DNA of 64,000 bases from Mesostigma viride (Eukaryota; Streptophyta; Mesostigmatophyceae; Mesostigmatales; Mesostigmataceae), in contig RPFO01002255.1 in assembly GCA_009746045.1 (NCBI GenBank), positions 51,001 through 115,000 of the forward strand, read 5' to 3'. The notes below the pieces were generated by a model, which had not been told where the DNA came from, ran no database searches, and was given only the letters and a program-made list of their open reading frames with translations. Every line of letters starts with the position of its first letter. Within the stretch, counting starts at the first letter, position 1. Shown here piece after piece: positions 10,890 to 21,186 of this stretch. The position numbers were made by a program, and so were the translations under genes.

Positions 10890-12127
10890 TTGGCCCTATC
10901 TATAGCAACTTTCAACGTACGCATGTCATTGCTTGCAGATAGCCACCATAGCTATACCGGGTGGAGGAGCTTGTCGCCTTCTGCATTGCAAAACGTGTTT
11001 CTATTGTAGGCGTTCAGGAGCACCGTCGCACGGTGCCTCCTGGCGCGGTGCTCACTGACCGCCTGGCAGGCGGTTGGCGTTTTTACTTTGCTGGTAGTGG
11101 GACGCCAGGCCAAGGTGGTGTTGGCCTTTTGTGTTCGCCGCGCTGGCAGCTGCAGCGGCAGCAGCCTCAGCACGCTTAAGGTGGCACATTTCACCTCCGT
11201 TGAGGGGCGGTCTAAGCACCACCTCACGGTGACTCGGGGTGCATGGGTTATGCACCCCATAGTGGTTTGCCACAGCTGGAACGCAAGCAGTTCTTTGAGG
11301 ACTTGCATAAACTTGACGGGGCCACCCCGGCCCGCCACTTCTTGGTTATGCTGCTTGACGCCAACACCACGCTCCCTGTGGGCACTGCTTAGTGGCAGTC
11401 GCTTTTCGCCTGCCGACACGGCTGCTAACGACTTGAACCAACATCTCCTTGTTTTCTGCCTTTTTGCGGGATAGCGGGATGGTTGCTGTCAACTGCCACT
11501 TCCAACGTCCCTCATCACAGGACTTGGTCACTTTCGGGGCCCTAACAACCGCCAGGCCTATCTGGACTACATGGCGGTTACTACGGCAGCCCAGGCGCGC
11601 TTCTGTTCTGGATACCCGAGTGTTCGACCCACCCAGTGCGGTACGTGTGCTCTGACCACCGCCGGGTTGGTGCGTGCGACCATTTGGCTCCGGTTCCAGA
11701 CCCCCAAGCGCCGCGCCCAAGTGGTACGTCCTGACTGGACTGCGCTACGCCCGGTCCGTGGGGATGATTCCTGAGGACTGCATGGACGGACGCCGACCAC
11801 GAGCGGAAAGGTGCAGGCAGGCGTACCTGGCGGCCCTGGAGGCCCAGGCGGACGTCGATGCGCTGGCCCAGGACATGCTCCCAACGCCGCCATTTTTGCG
11901 GGTTTTGCTGCCCGCGCCCCGTTGCTGGTGGCCCGGCACCTGCCGGCCATGCCCCGCCGCCGACCCAGCCCGCTCTACCGCTGCAGGACCCCAAGGTCGT
12001 GGCTGCCCGGCATCGATCGCCTCAAGCGTAACCGGGACCCGCTGCTGAAACCGGTGCTCACGGCCGCCCTTGTGGAGGCCTACGCACATGCTCAGGACGC
12101 AGAGGCGGCTGTATGTGTCGGTGACTG
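10890..12127 (+). pseudogene. LINE ORF2 fragment: apurinic endonuclease domain
   Basis: An EEP/APE-type endonuclease domain, the nicking activity of LINE ORF2, broken by frameshifts and stops. The motifs appear in the expected order: TFNVR near 10910, VQEHRR with the catalytic Glu near 11010, GGVGLL near 11120, LLDANTTLP near 11360 and CSDHRRVG near 11655. The following part, to about 12127, is rich in alanine and arginine and has no intact reverse transcriptase. Another LINE C-terminus on the same strand at 13418 may belong to the same insertion, with an LTR-like piece in between. Non-functional as it stands. Confidence 0.65.
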
Positions 12128-12399
12128 ATATCTAGAGGTAATATTGGCGATATTGCGAGATATATCGATAGATGTATGTCCGAGGCATAGTGCCACGATT
12201 GTTGCCAAGGACATGGACAGTGGCCGGATCAGCCCTATGTTCGACCCGTAGTTCGGCACACTACATGCAATGAACTTCAGGCCGTAACCTAGTGACGGGT
12301 GAATTTGGGCCACAAGAGTGGATCAGCCATGCAGCTGGTGCCGACCTAGTGGCAGTGCTTGGCATAAAGGCAGCGAGGATGGAGGTCGGATGACAGGTT

Positions 12400-12705
12400 C
12401 GGACGTTGTCAATCACTCGTTGTAACCTCAACGTATTCTAAATGAGTTTTACTAATGAATCCATGTCTGTCATAACCCTTTGTGTATGAACAGTCATGCG
12501 AAGAACTCAAGAATTAAGGTAAATTATAATGCCCCAGGGCCTACTGTACGCTGTGATAACAGCAAGTAGCCCATAGCATAGTGATTCCCTTCCCTTCTCA
12601 GGCAGGTATCAACCCCGGGACGATAGTCCCGTAGTAGATTGAAACGATCTTTCCCAACGTGCCTGGCTGATAGGCTTGTCACGTTACACTGGTATCGGAG
12701 GTCTG
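12400..12705 (+). mobile_element. Possible LTR 3' end with tRNA primer-binding site
   Basis: TGGTATCGGAGGTC at 12690-12703 is close to TGGTATCAGAGC, the initiator-Met primer-binding site of many LTR retrotransposons. It lies two bases after a CA end (12687-12688). The LTR start is not resolved and no gag or pol frame follows before the LINE fragment at 13418, so this would be a remnant. Confidence 0.3.
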
Positions 12706-13417
12706 TTTTTCTAGTTGCATTTCGTGCCTGAGTAGTTAGGTTGATGCATTATCTGGCAGGCATTCCGGCAATAGTCGGCATTGCCGAAATCTGCCTAATT
12801 GCGAATATTGCAACAGTGAAAGTCGACGATAGTCGAATTAGATTAGATATTATAGATCCGGCTATGCAAGGTCGGCTACCTTTTGTTTTTTATGCTCCGT
12901 TTTGCTGTGTTGCACCCAACTGCGCACCACCCCCTGTGCAGGTCTTCACGGACGGGCACGTGAATAAGCAAGCGGCCCTCCTGTTGGCGAGAGGACGGGT
13001 GGACACGAAATCGCGAGGTAGCTGGCCGGCTAAGTTGCTCTGACAAAAGTCCGGGCTGTCGACATTCCTGCTTCTTCCTTTTGTCATTCCTTTTGTTTTC
13101 CATGCATAATTTATGGAGCGGGAATACGTTACATTTCCTAACGGCCCTCGATTGAGGTACACCGTGACGGAAATTCCGATTTTTTTTCACAACCGCTTCC
13201 TTACTTTGCGGATTAGTATTTGCTTTCCTGCTGCGCTCATCTTTTCTTTTCTTTTTACAGTCCTGGGCCGACCCCTTCAGAAACGGCTCAGTCCAAGGTG
13301 AAAATTCTGACCGATGGATTGGAAAAATGCCATTTCTTTTTTTTGTAAATTCCGTTTGGTTGCATATATACAAATTTCCCGCCACATGCTATTCGCATTG
13401 CCTCCCTGCCTGCACGG

Positions 13418-14577
13418 ATGGGTGGCTGCGGTCTGACTCGTGCCGCCCGGCTGGCCCCAGCAGCCTTTTTGGGCTCCGTCGCTCAGTCGTGGGCGGAAAG
13501 CTGCCGGCTCCTGCCCCTTTTGGCAACGGCAGCGCCTGACCTCCTGGACCCCAGCAGCCCTTTGCCCTTCGTCACCGCCATCCAGGAGGCCTATGCTGAG
13601 ATCCAGCAGGCCTGTTCTCCCGTCCGTGCCGCTCAGGCGGTACAGCGCCACCTCCCTCGCGGCACTCCCTCGGTCGCCTCCGTTCAATCTCCCGCCGCAT
13701 TCCCTGCTCGCGTCATCGATAAACACCAGAAAACCTACGCGGGTATTCTGCACACGGCTGATTGGATTGCTCTTTTCGCGGACCTCAACGCCCAGGGACG
13801 TGCGTGGCTGTTCTCGCTTTCCTTGCGGAGTGTGGGCTCGGCGTACCTTCGTGCTCTTCCCATGGCCCCCCCATTCGCCTTGGCTCCCAGCCACTACTCG
13901 GTGGCGCTCCGGCACCAGCTATTTGCCCCGCAGCCTCTTGTTCCGGCCGGGCGGCCTTGTGGTAGCTGTGGGCAGCCGCTGGATCCCACGGGGACTCACT
14001 ACCTTGCCTGCATGGGGGGCCAACAGAATCAGAATTGGTATTTGTATTTGCACACTGTCCTCCTGACGGTGGTGCTCGCCATGATTCGGTCGGTTTTCCC
14101 CCACGCGAACATCCGGTCCGAGGATGCGGATGGCGCTGCCTTCTATTCCCCCAACCACCGGCCTGACATCGTGGTGCTGGACTTTGAGGGGGTGGCCGGC
14201 ATCTGCTTATTGACGTTTCGGTGGCGCGGCCCTTGGCTCTTAGCCACGTGGCTGGGGCCTCCCTCACGGCAGGTTACACGGCGGACCGGGCGGAGCGGGC
14301 CAAGCTCCTGGCCTACGGCGACGTCGGGCACCATCGTGTGGTGCCCTTTGTCCTGGAGGAGTTTGGGGCCATGGGGCCCCTGACCTCCGCCTTCTTCAAG
14401 GAGTGTTGCCGGCTCCGGGAGGACCGGCTGGACCTGGAGGGCCAGCGGGCCCCATGGTCGGCGCGGACCTGGACGTCATATTGGCGTCAGCGCTTGTCGG
14501 TGGCGCTGACTCGGGCCATGGCGGACATCATGCTCCGCCGTACGCGGGCTGATTTTGCGGTGCAGCAGGGCTATTAG
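13418..14577 (+). pseudogene. LINE ORF2 C-terminal region
   Basis: The region after the reverse transcriptase in many LINEs. It starts with GGCGLTRAARLAPAAFLGS (the 'GGLGLR...APAA' pattern). A zinc-binding-like CGSCGQPLDPTGTHYLAC follows near 13955-14010, then RPDIVVLDF. Between about 14195 and 14220 the frame shifts by one base: LIDVSVARPLALSH continues in another frame through PLTSAFF, WSARTW and LRRTRADFAVQQGY to a stop at 14577. That stop is probably the natural end of ORF2. The RT domain itself is absent upstream. Recognition rests on pattern memory, not alignment. Confidence 0.6.
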
Positions 14578-15539
14578 GTTCCTCCCGTTAGGCGTTTCCA
14601 TTGGTCTTATCGTAGTATAGAGCTTTGACATGGCTCTGTATATAGGTTTATAGCTGGGCGTTTGCTTTGGTTTGAGTGATTTCACTCTGCTGTAAGTAAT
14701 TATATTTTTAATATATACAAATTTTATATTGTAATAATATTGTGATCTACGGACCAACAACAAGGGGCATAATGGCATTTTCCTTCCTTTCCGAAGCCGA
14801 TGGGTTCAAAACATGTGTCTTTGAGTTCAGCTTGTTAATTCCTTGCCGATGGGCAAGAACAGGAGGCCATTTAGTACAAACCACTAGGGCTTGACGTACA
14901 CATCCAACAAGTTATCAAGGTGACGTACTGATGTACATGCAACCCTATTCATGCAGGGTCCTAAACTTATACGATCTCTAAAACAAAACATTAGACCGAC
15001 AATTAGCCGTATAAGTTGACCATGCACGTACCAAGAGTGCAGGGGTCTAGGATTACTGATAATACTCGTATAAGTTGACCACGATCCAAGGGTGGGTCTA
15101 GTAGGACTATTAATAATACTAAGTGCTATAAAGGCGTGTGTGGTTGTCTCGGCTTGAAAAAGGCGTGTGTGGTTGTGGACTTGTCCTCTAGAAGGGGTAG
15201 GCGATGGGGGGTGGGACCCGTGAGTGACACCGGTAGACCACGAGAAGCCTCACCTACTAAGCACACAAATTACTCGCACACCCAAAATCATGCACACGAC
15301 AGGAGTAGCATTTTAAAAAACGATGGCGCACCGCGAGCTAGTGACCGAGCTTCCCTCGGACGACGACATATAATAGATGTCCGGACATTAGGCTCGGGTC
15401 GTAGGCTCGCGCAACAGCATGTTCCTTTTGACGTCGATAGTCCGAGCACCCACCTCGATGGGGGCGTGGTCCAAGAAGGTCATCACACTCAAGGGGATAG
15501 TGTCCCTCACACCACGTCCTCTCCGATTGGGGAGATACA
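14578..15539. other. LINE 3' flank and unassigned sequence
   Basis: An AT-rich stretch at 14690-14745 may be the LINE 3' UTR. GTATAAGTTGACCA recurs at 15009 and 15068. No gene recognised. Confidence 0.4.
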
Positions 15540-15790
15540 AAATGGCCAAGCCGTCCGCTTGGACGGTGTTCCCAACACTGGGGCGCAGACCAAACGTATC
15601 CCACGACCGGACGGTAGCCCGAATCGCCCGCATTGAACCGTATGGCCAAGCCGCCCGCTCGGACGGTGTTCCCAACACTAGGGCGCAGACCGAACGTATC
15701 CCACGACCGGACGGTAGCCCGAATCGCGCGCAACCTTATGGCCAAGCCCCCCGCTCGGACGGTGTTTCCAATCCCATGACAACACCCGCG
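15540..15790. repeat. 98-bp tandem repeat, about 2.4 copies
   Basis: Units begin near 15543, 15641 and 15739 with GGCCAAGCC. Each carries GGACGGTGTTCCCAACACT and GACCGGACGGTAGCCCGAAT. Overlapping open frames on both strands follow the repeat and are not credible genes. Confidence 0.85.
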
Positions 15791-15939
15791 GTACTAAGGG
15801 AGGACGGCGTGGTAGGCGTGGTAGGCATCTCACAGGGTTCCGTACTAGGCACTAGCAGTGACGCCGGGCCGACACACATCTCGGAACCCCGCCCGGCTTT
15901 GGACGAGGGTCGCAGAACGGCACCCTAAGCGCAGGCCGA

Positions 15940-16800
15940 GCCACGTCACGACCTCCTCGACCCTCGATCGTGGGGAGGGAACGAGAACCGTAGGGAGAAC
16001 TCGCGTACCGTCTCCTTCGCCAACACCCGAAGGGTGACCGGACAGTGGAGTACCTCCTCCTCTGAAGATGAAGAGTGTTGAAAGGGAAAAGAAAGATATG
16101 TGTGGACATTGATGGAGCATGATTGAGACGTAATTGATAATTGCATTTTGAGTGATATTAGTCGGAATTATTTAGCCAGGACCACAACATGCCACCGAAC
16201 TTGTCCACCAACCACATAATGCGGATCCCGTGGTGGCTACATCGTGGCAAGGATAGAGCAACATAGGTTGCGTCTTCCTCTTATGCACAAAGGTGCACAA
16301 AGTGTGAGTGCTCGACAGGCTGGCACAAAGATTGCGTAGCTTATCTGAAATGTGCTGCATGAGAATGCGTTACGCTAGCCAGATTCCGTTAACACTCTCT
16401 AGTCGAGTAGCACGGTTGAATAGTACGCTAGCTATAGGTCGTAGGACCCTGATGAACGTACAAGTCTTGATATAATGTGCCGGTTCTCGTAGCTTCGGCA
16501 CTAATATCTTAGTCACTCCGTGACCAAATCATGAGCCGTAACATGACACGTGCTCACTGCCCCAACACAGTCTGCATAATACTCTGCCGATATTAATTAT
16601 GGCCAGAAATACGGCAGGCGGGTGCGATTAATAAGGCCGCAACCCTAATACCTCCGTTTACAATGGATGGCCTATATGAAATATATTAACGGCAGGCAGT
16701 TGGGCACACAGGGTGAAATTCACCTCTGACAAGAAGCATGCAGATATAGTGGAGGAGGAGGGGCTGGAGCACGCGCACAGCTAGACAGCGCCGTTGACAG
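15940..16800. other. No gene recognised
   Basis: No motif, convincing frame or clear repeat. Confidence 0.4.
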
Positions 16801-16815
16801 TCTACAGGATCCAGC

Positions 16816-17835
16816 ATGAGTAGGCGAGTCAGGGACACGAATGTGAACCTGAACTTCAGCACCATCACGGCAGATGACCCGGGCTATGATCACCCACTTT
16901 ACGCCCAGGTGCGACAGCAGACAGGAAGCTCCATGGTAGGACACAGGTCTAAGCATACTCCGATCCTGCCGCCCACGTTTGGGTGGCCTGAGCCCCGGGA
17001 GTTCAGCGGCCCCTGGCAGGCGGCAAAAGCTTTTCAAGGCGCCCCCCATGCCCGACTTCAAGCACATCAAGCTAAACAAGAGCATGGAGCCGCGAGACAT
17101 CCAGGAGTGGGCTAGTACATAGGCTGGTGAACAAGGCCATCACATTCTGGTCGAACTACCACAACTGGGATCTGTCCGCACCGAGGACTTGATCGAGTTG
17201 GTCATCACCCAGGCCATGGGGCATCTCAGTTACATGCACGACTGCTTCACTGCGATAGCATCGCGTCGATCACGGTCCTACCCCAAGGATATCCACGAGC
17301 TGATGGAACGAATTCAGCAGAAGCTCGTCCCACCAGAGGCTGAGTTCCAGGAGCGCATCGCCTTTGGCGCATTCCGACAGGGTGACATGCCCTACCGCGA
17401 GTTTGAGGTGGAATTTGACGAGATGGCGAATCGCCTATATTGGATGTGTCGGGCCACGAGTACAAGATCCCCCTCATGGAGGCCATCCACCCTGATCTGC
17501 AGCTGGAGGCTATAGGAAGAAGTTCGCAGACACCCCGTGGCATCTGTGAGACATGTCCAAGGTCAAAGCATATCTCCTCAAGTGCTACTGTACAGCCGAC
17601 GACCACATGGCTAGTAGGACTGCACGCTCAACGCGGCGCGGTACTGACGCATCGAATCCTGCAGACGAAGGCGACCACGCGGAGGAATCCCCACCAGCTG
17701 AGGAGCCTGGAGCAAGATGAGGACGAGATCGGCGACGCGCAGAATGACCCCCAGGTCAATGCTCTACTCGACACAGTTAGTCTCCATGCTTTGCTGCAGA
17801 CTAAGTGCCAAAGGCATTGTGAATACTACGTATGA
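16816..17835 (+). pseudogene. Gag-like polyprotein remnant of an LTR retrotransposon
   Basis: A capsid-type gag spread over shifted frames. It starts MSRRVRDTNVNLNF at 16816. KLFKAPPMPDF and MEPRDIQEW lie near 17025-17110. EDLIELVITQAMGHLSYM follows, then QQKLVPPEAEFQERIAFGAF with FRQGDMPYREFEVEFDEMANRL near 17310-17440. The last part is acidic (EQDEDEIGDAQNDPQ) and ends at 17835. At least one stop (near 17115) and two frameshifts break it. The CCHC zinc knuckle expected next lies 1.3 kb away at 19139, beyond an LTR-like insert. Confidence 0.6.
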
Positions 17836-17936
17836 ATAAGCCTTGTAAACCTACGTTGGTATGTGAATATAAATAGTAACCATGTGGGCTACGCAGATAG
17901 GACAGTTAGTCGAGTCACATATGTTTCCCTAGATAG

Positions 17937-18723
17937 TGTTGGAAAAGGTAGAGGAGACTAATGGGTTTTACACAATGCCTTGTGCTTGGCCTTGCTACCC
18001 TTTCACCTTGCAGGTGATGAAAGACTGAGCTTGAAGACAATGGAAGAGAGACCAGAAAAAGAGTTTTATTTCATAGGCTTAGAGGTTAGGAAAATAGGTT
18101 AAATGGAGGTACAATAGAGGTTAAATGGAGGTCAAATGGAGGTACCTGCCCTTAGGGGGCAGTTGAAATCCTTTTATACCTTTCAGGCTAGGAATGATGA
18201 CATCAGCAATGACATCATCACAGAAGCTTGTAGAAACATCCTAGCATATTCCTAGCATATTCCCAGCATATTCTCAGTATATTCCAGGAATATTCCTGGC
18301 ATATTCTTAGAACATTCCTACATAGAACATTCTAGACATGATCCAATGAGCTGGCATAATAGCTAGATGCCAAGTGTCTACGTAATAATGTGCCACATAA
18401 CATGATTAATAATGTGACACATCTCTTCTCCTTGGAGTGACAAGTGTCATGCAATGAGTCTACCCACTTGTCATCATGTAAGTCATAACATGTGTAATCA
18501 TGAGCTGCCAATACTTGTCAGCTCATGGACCCAACACTTGTCCAATAGGCCATAGCACCACTTGTCAACCAAATACGTGATGCTACTAGGCTGACTCAGG
18601 GTACAAGTCATCCATGTCCAAGAATAGGACTATGGCACATGAATATTGATCAGCTCATTGAGCCCGATTCATCTAGCTCATCATAGCTATCGAATTCCCA
18701 GTCCATATGGAATAAATCCAACA
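17937..18723 (+). mobile_element. Probable solo LTR inserted in the gag remnant
   Basis: Bounded by TGTTGG (17937) and CCAACA (18718-18723), the TG...CA inverted ends of an LTR. It contains a series of CATATTC words (18240-18310). The start, with ACTAATGGGTTT and CCTTGCAGGT, resembles 29944-30020, next to the integrase remnant, so both could come from one family. I see no clean target duplication. An alternative CCAACA end lies at 19069-19074. Confidence 0.45.
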
Positions 18724-19138
18724 AGAAATAAATCAGGCTGGGATACATTGTGGCCAGGTGGATATAATATCCCTAACAGGTAGGTACGTTGGTACTTTGG
18801 GTATACTGGGGTACGTGACAGATGTCAGTACCCAGTATATACGTATAGTGTCCTGCCATTGGACGGTACTAGAGTATCCTAGATAGGGAACGTACTGCAG
18901 AGTGGATTGATCTGTGATCACACGATGCTGTGACTAGACTGCTACCTGTCATCGTGCGGCCTCGGGCCAACGGTCTGCACCCAACGGTCACTGGCGGCGC
19001 AGCCAGTGAGAGGATCGAACGTGTTGATAAAGGGTAAACCTATTTTCGAATGATCAAGCAATTCATTGCCAACACAACCTTCAGTGATCTCAAGCATTCA
19101 GTATTACCGCTCTCGTGCTTTCATTACAGCTGGCACAT

Positions 19139-19240
19139 ATGCGGTGCTTCTATTGCCAGGAGATCGGTCACATGAAGCGCAACTGCCCAAAGTTGAGGAG
19201 AGGAGCAGACACGCCCGGTGACACGTCGGCAACCTATTGA
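19139..19240 (+). pseudogene. CCHC zinc-knuckle exon of gag
   Basis: Reads CFYCQEIGHMKRNC, a perfect C-x2-C-x4-H-x4-C retroviral-type zinc knuckle, followed by a basic PKLRRG tail and a stop. It is separated from the gag body (ending 17835) by an LTR-like insert and about 400 bp of unassigned DNA. The bases before it (TTTCATTACAG) look like a splice acceptor, so an intron instead of, or as well as, an insertion is possible. Confidence 0.6.
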
Positions 19241-19583
19241 CCATGATCATGTGGACCCCTAGCTTCGCATTGCGGTTTGATACTCAGTCAACCTTTCTTT
19301 GGGAACGAACCAACCTGTTCCCTTCTTCGATCCCTAGCACGCTGCTGCCAGGCTAAGGCCGGGCATGTATGTAGGTTGCCGCATAGTTGGCAACCAGTCC
19401 GAAAGTTATGCTGCGGCCGGGAGGTCGGACACTGGTTGACCACTTGTCATGTCTGCCTTTTAATTGCTCTGACTGTGCCGACCAAACCGGCCCCGTTTCC
19501 TTTTTATAGCGGCGTGGCAGCCTCTGCTCCATGTTGTGTTTGGCCGTTCAAAGACGAGGATCCTTCTTGTGACATGCGTCATG

Positions 19584-19702
19584 AGTTACGTTAAATAGTG
19601 CCGGAACCTTTTGCCGCCTGAGGCAAATCGGGCCGGAACACTATTTTTGCCCGGAATAACCACTTCCGAGAACCCAAGTTAATTCGGCCGAATTATAACT
19701 TG
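19584..19702 (+). mobile_element. Half copy of the foldback element
   Basis: Starts AGTTACGTTAAATAGTGCCGG and reaches the palindrome centre TTCGGCCGAA, then loses the second arm after about 11 bases. The full element is at 28358-28563. Confidence 0.85.
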
Positions 19703-19769
19703 GCCCTACCAGCCATTAAGGATGTACTCCAGCACGCAAAATGTACTTCGTACCGAAGTTTGTCTTTTT

Positions 19770-20520
19770 ATGCTGAAAATTGTCATGCATGATGTTTGCA
19801 ACCAAAATAGACCTCGTACAAAGTTTGGTATCGATCGGACGTCATCTTGGTGACATTTGCTAGCAATACAGGTACATTTTTGTCATTTTAAATTAAATTA
19901 AATAGTAATAAATAGGAAACAGTACTAAATCACGTCAAACCATCATGGATATTTGCAAGCAACCTAATTACCACTAGAATAGACCATGCACAAAGTTTGG
20001 GGTCAATCTGAACTCAAAATAGTGACGTTTGCTAGCATAAATACTGCATTTTTTGCCATTTTCAAGCATTTTGCTCAGTGTAAGCTACTAAACAATATCA
20101 AACTACGTCATAAAGCTATGAAATATTGGAAGCAACCTAAACAACTAGAATAGACCATGGGCCAAGTTTGGGCTCAGCTTGATGTCAAAATAGTGACGTT
20201 TGCTAGCATAAATGGTGCATTTTTTGCCATTTTCAAGCATTTTGCTCAGTGTAAGCTACTACACAATATCAAACTATGTCAGAAAGCTATGAAATGTTGG
20301 AAGCAACCTAAACACCACTAGATTAGACCATGGGCCAAGTTTGGGCCCAGTTTGATCTCAAAATAGTGACGTTTGCTAGCATAAATGGTGCAATTTTTGC
20401 CTTTTTCAAGCATTTTGGTAAGTATAGTTGCCTCAAACTATGTCAGAAAACTGTGAATTGTTGTAAATAACCTGTTTGCCACTACATTAGACCATCCTCA
20501 ACTTGTAAGGTCAGGCATAG
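19770..20520. repeat. Tandem repeat of about 170 bp, 4-5 copies
   Basis: Diverged units start near 19797, 19958, 20131, 20303 and 20467. Each has ACTAGAATAGACCATG, CAAAGTTTGG, TAGTGACGTTTGCTAGCATA and TTTTTGCCATTTTCAAGCAT. The first and last units are the most degraded. Confidence 0.85.
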
Positions 20521-20984
20521 GTAAAGGTAGTGACATTTGCTAGCACTATATATGAGCAGATTATGCCTCTTTTCGCATATACACATTAAAAATAACAAGA
20601 CAATATTAAATCATGGCCTTAATACAAGGTGTGCAAATGCAAATCACACCAGATCGGATGACCATGATGGGTGGCTGCATGCCAACACATCTACCAGGCT
20701 GCAGGGTGAGAGGCCACATCGCTACAAGACAGGAATCCTCGCAATTGCACACCGCTAGTACACTGCATACCCCAAGAGGATTTGGCTACAAGCCATAAAA
20801 GTTTGGCCATGCTAACACATTCTTCATCCAAGCAAAATGCAGCCTCTCCAAACTCAACTCATTGATGCAACTAGGCCAGGCGAGCATGCTCTACTTGCCG
20901 ATAACCATGAGTAAACTTGTGTACCACTTCATTCCATGCGCCGGTAGATGGCACCGTCTCATCTACCAGTCATCCCCGGCTCCC

Positions 20985-21140
20985 ATTCCGCATCCTCCTC
21001 TCCTCTCCCTCTCCCTCTTCCTCCTCCCCCTCCCCCTCCCATTCTCCCTCCCCTCTCCCTCCCCCTCTCCCCCTCCTCCCCCTCCTCCTCCCCCTCTTCT
21101 CCCCCTCTTTCTCTCCCTCTTCCTCCTCCTCCCCGCCTTC
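20985..21140. repeat. C/T-rich low-complexity tract
   Basis: About 155 bp of CTCCC/CCTCC words, almost all pyrimidine. It lies just beyond the stop of the 567-codon gene on the opposite strand. Frames across it are artefacts. The stretch 20521-20984 holds no recognisable gene. Confidence 0.85.
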
Positions 21141-21186
21141 ACTGTCACTGTGCACAGCAGGGACGGCATCGTCTATGTGGGTGCCA

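Noticed and set aside
15136-15928. Long overlapping frames on both strands
   Set aside because: They follow the 98-bp tandem repeat period and have no domain.
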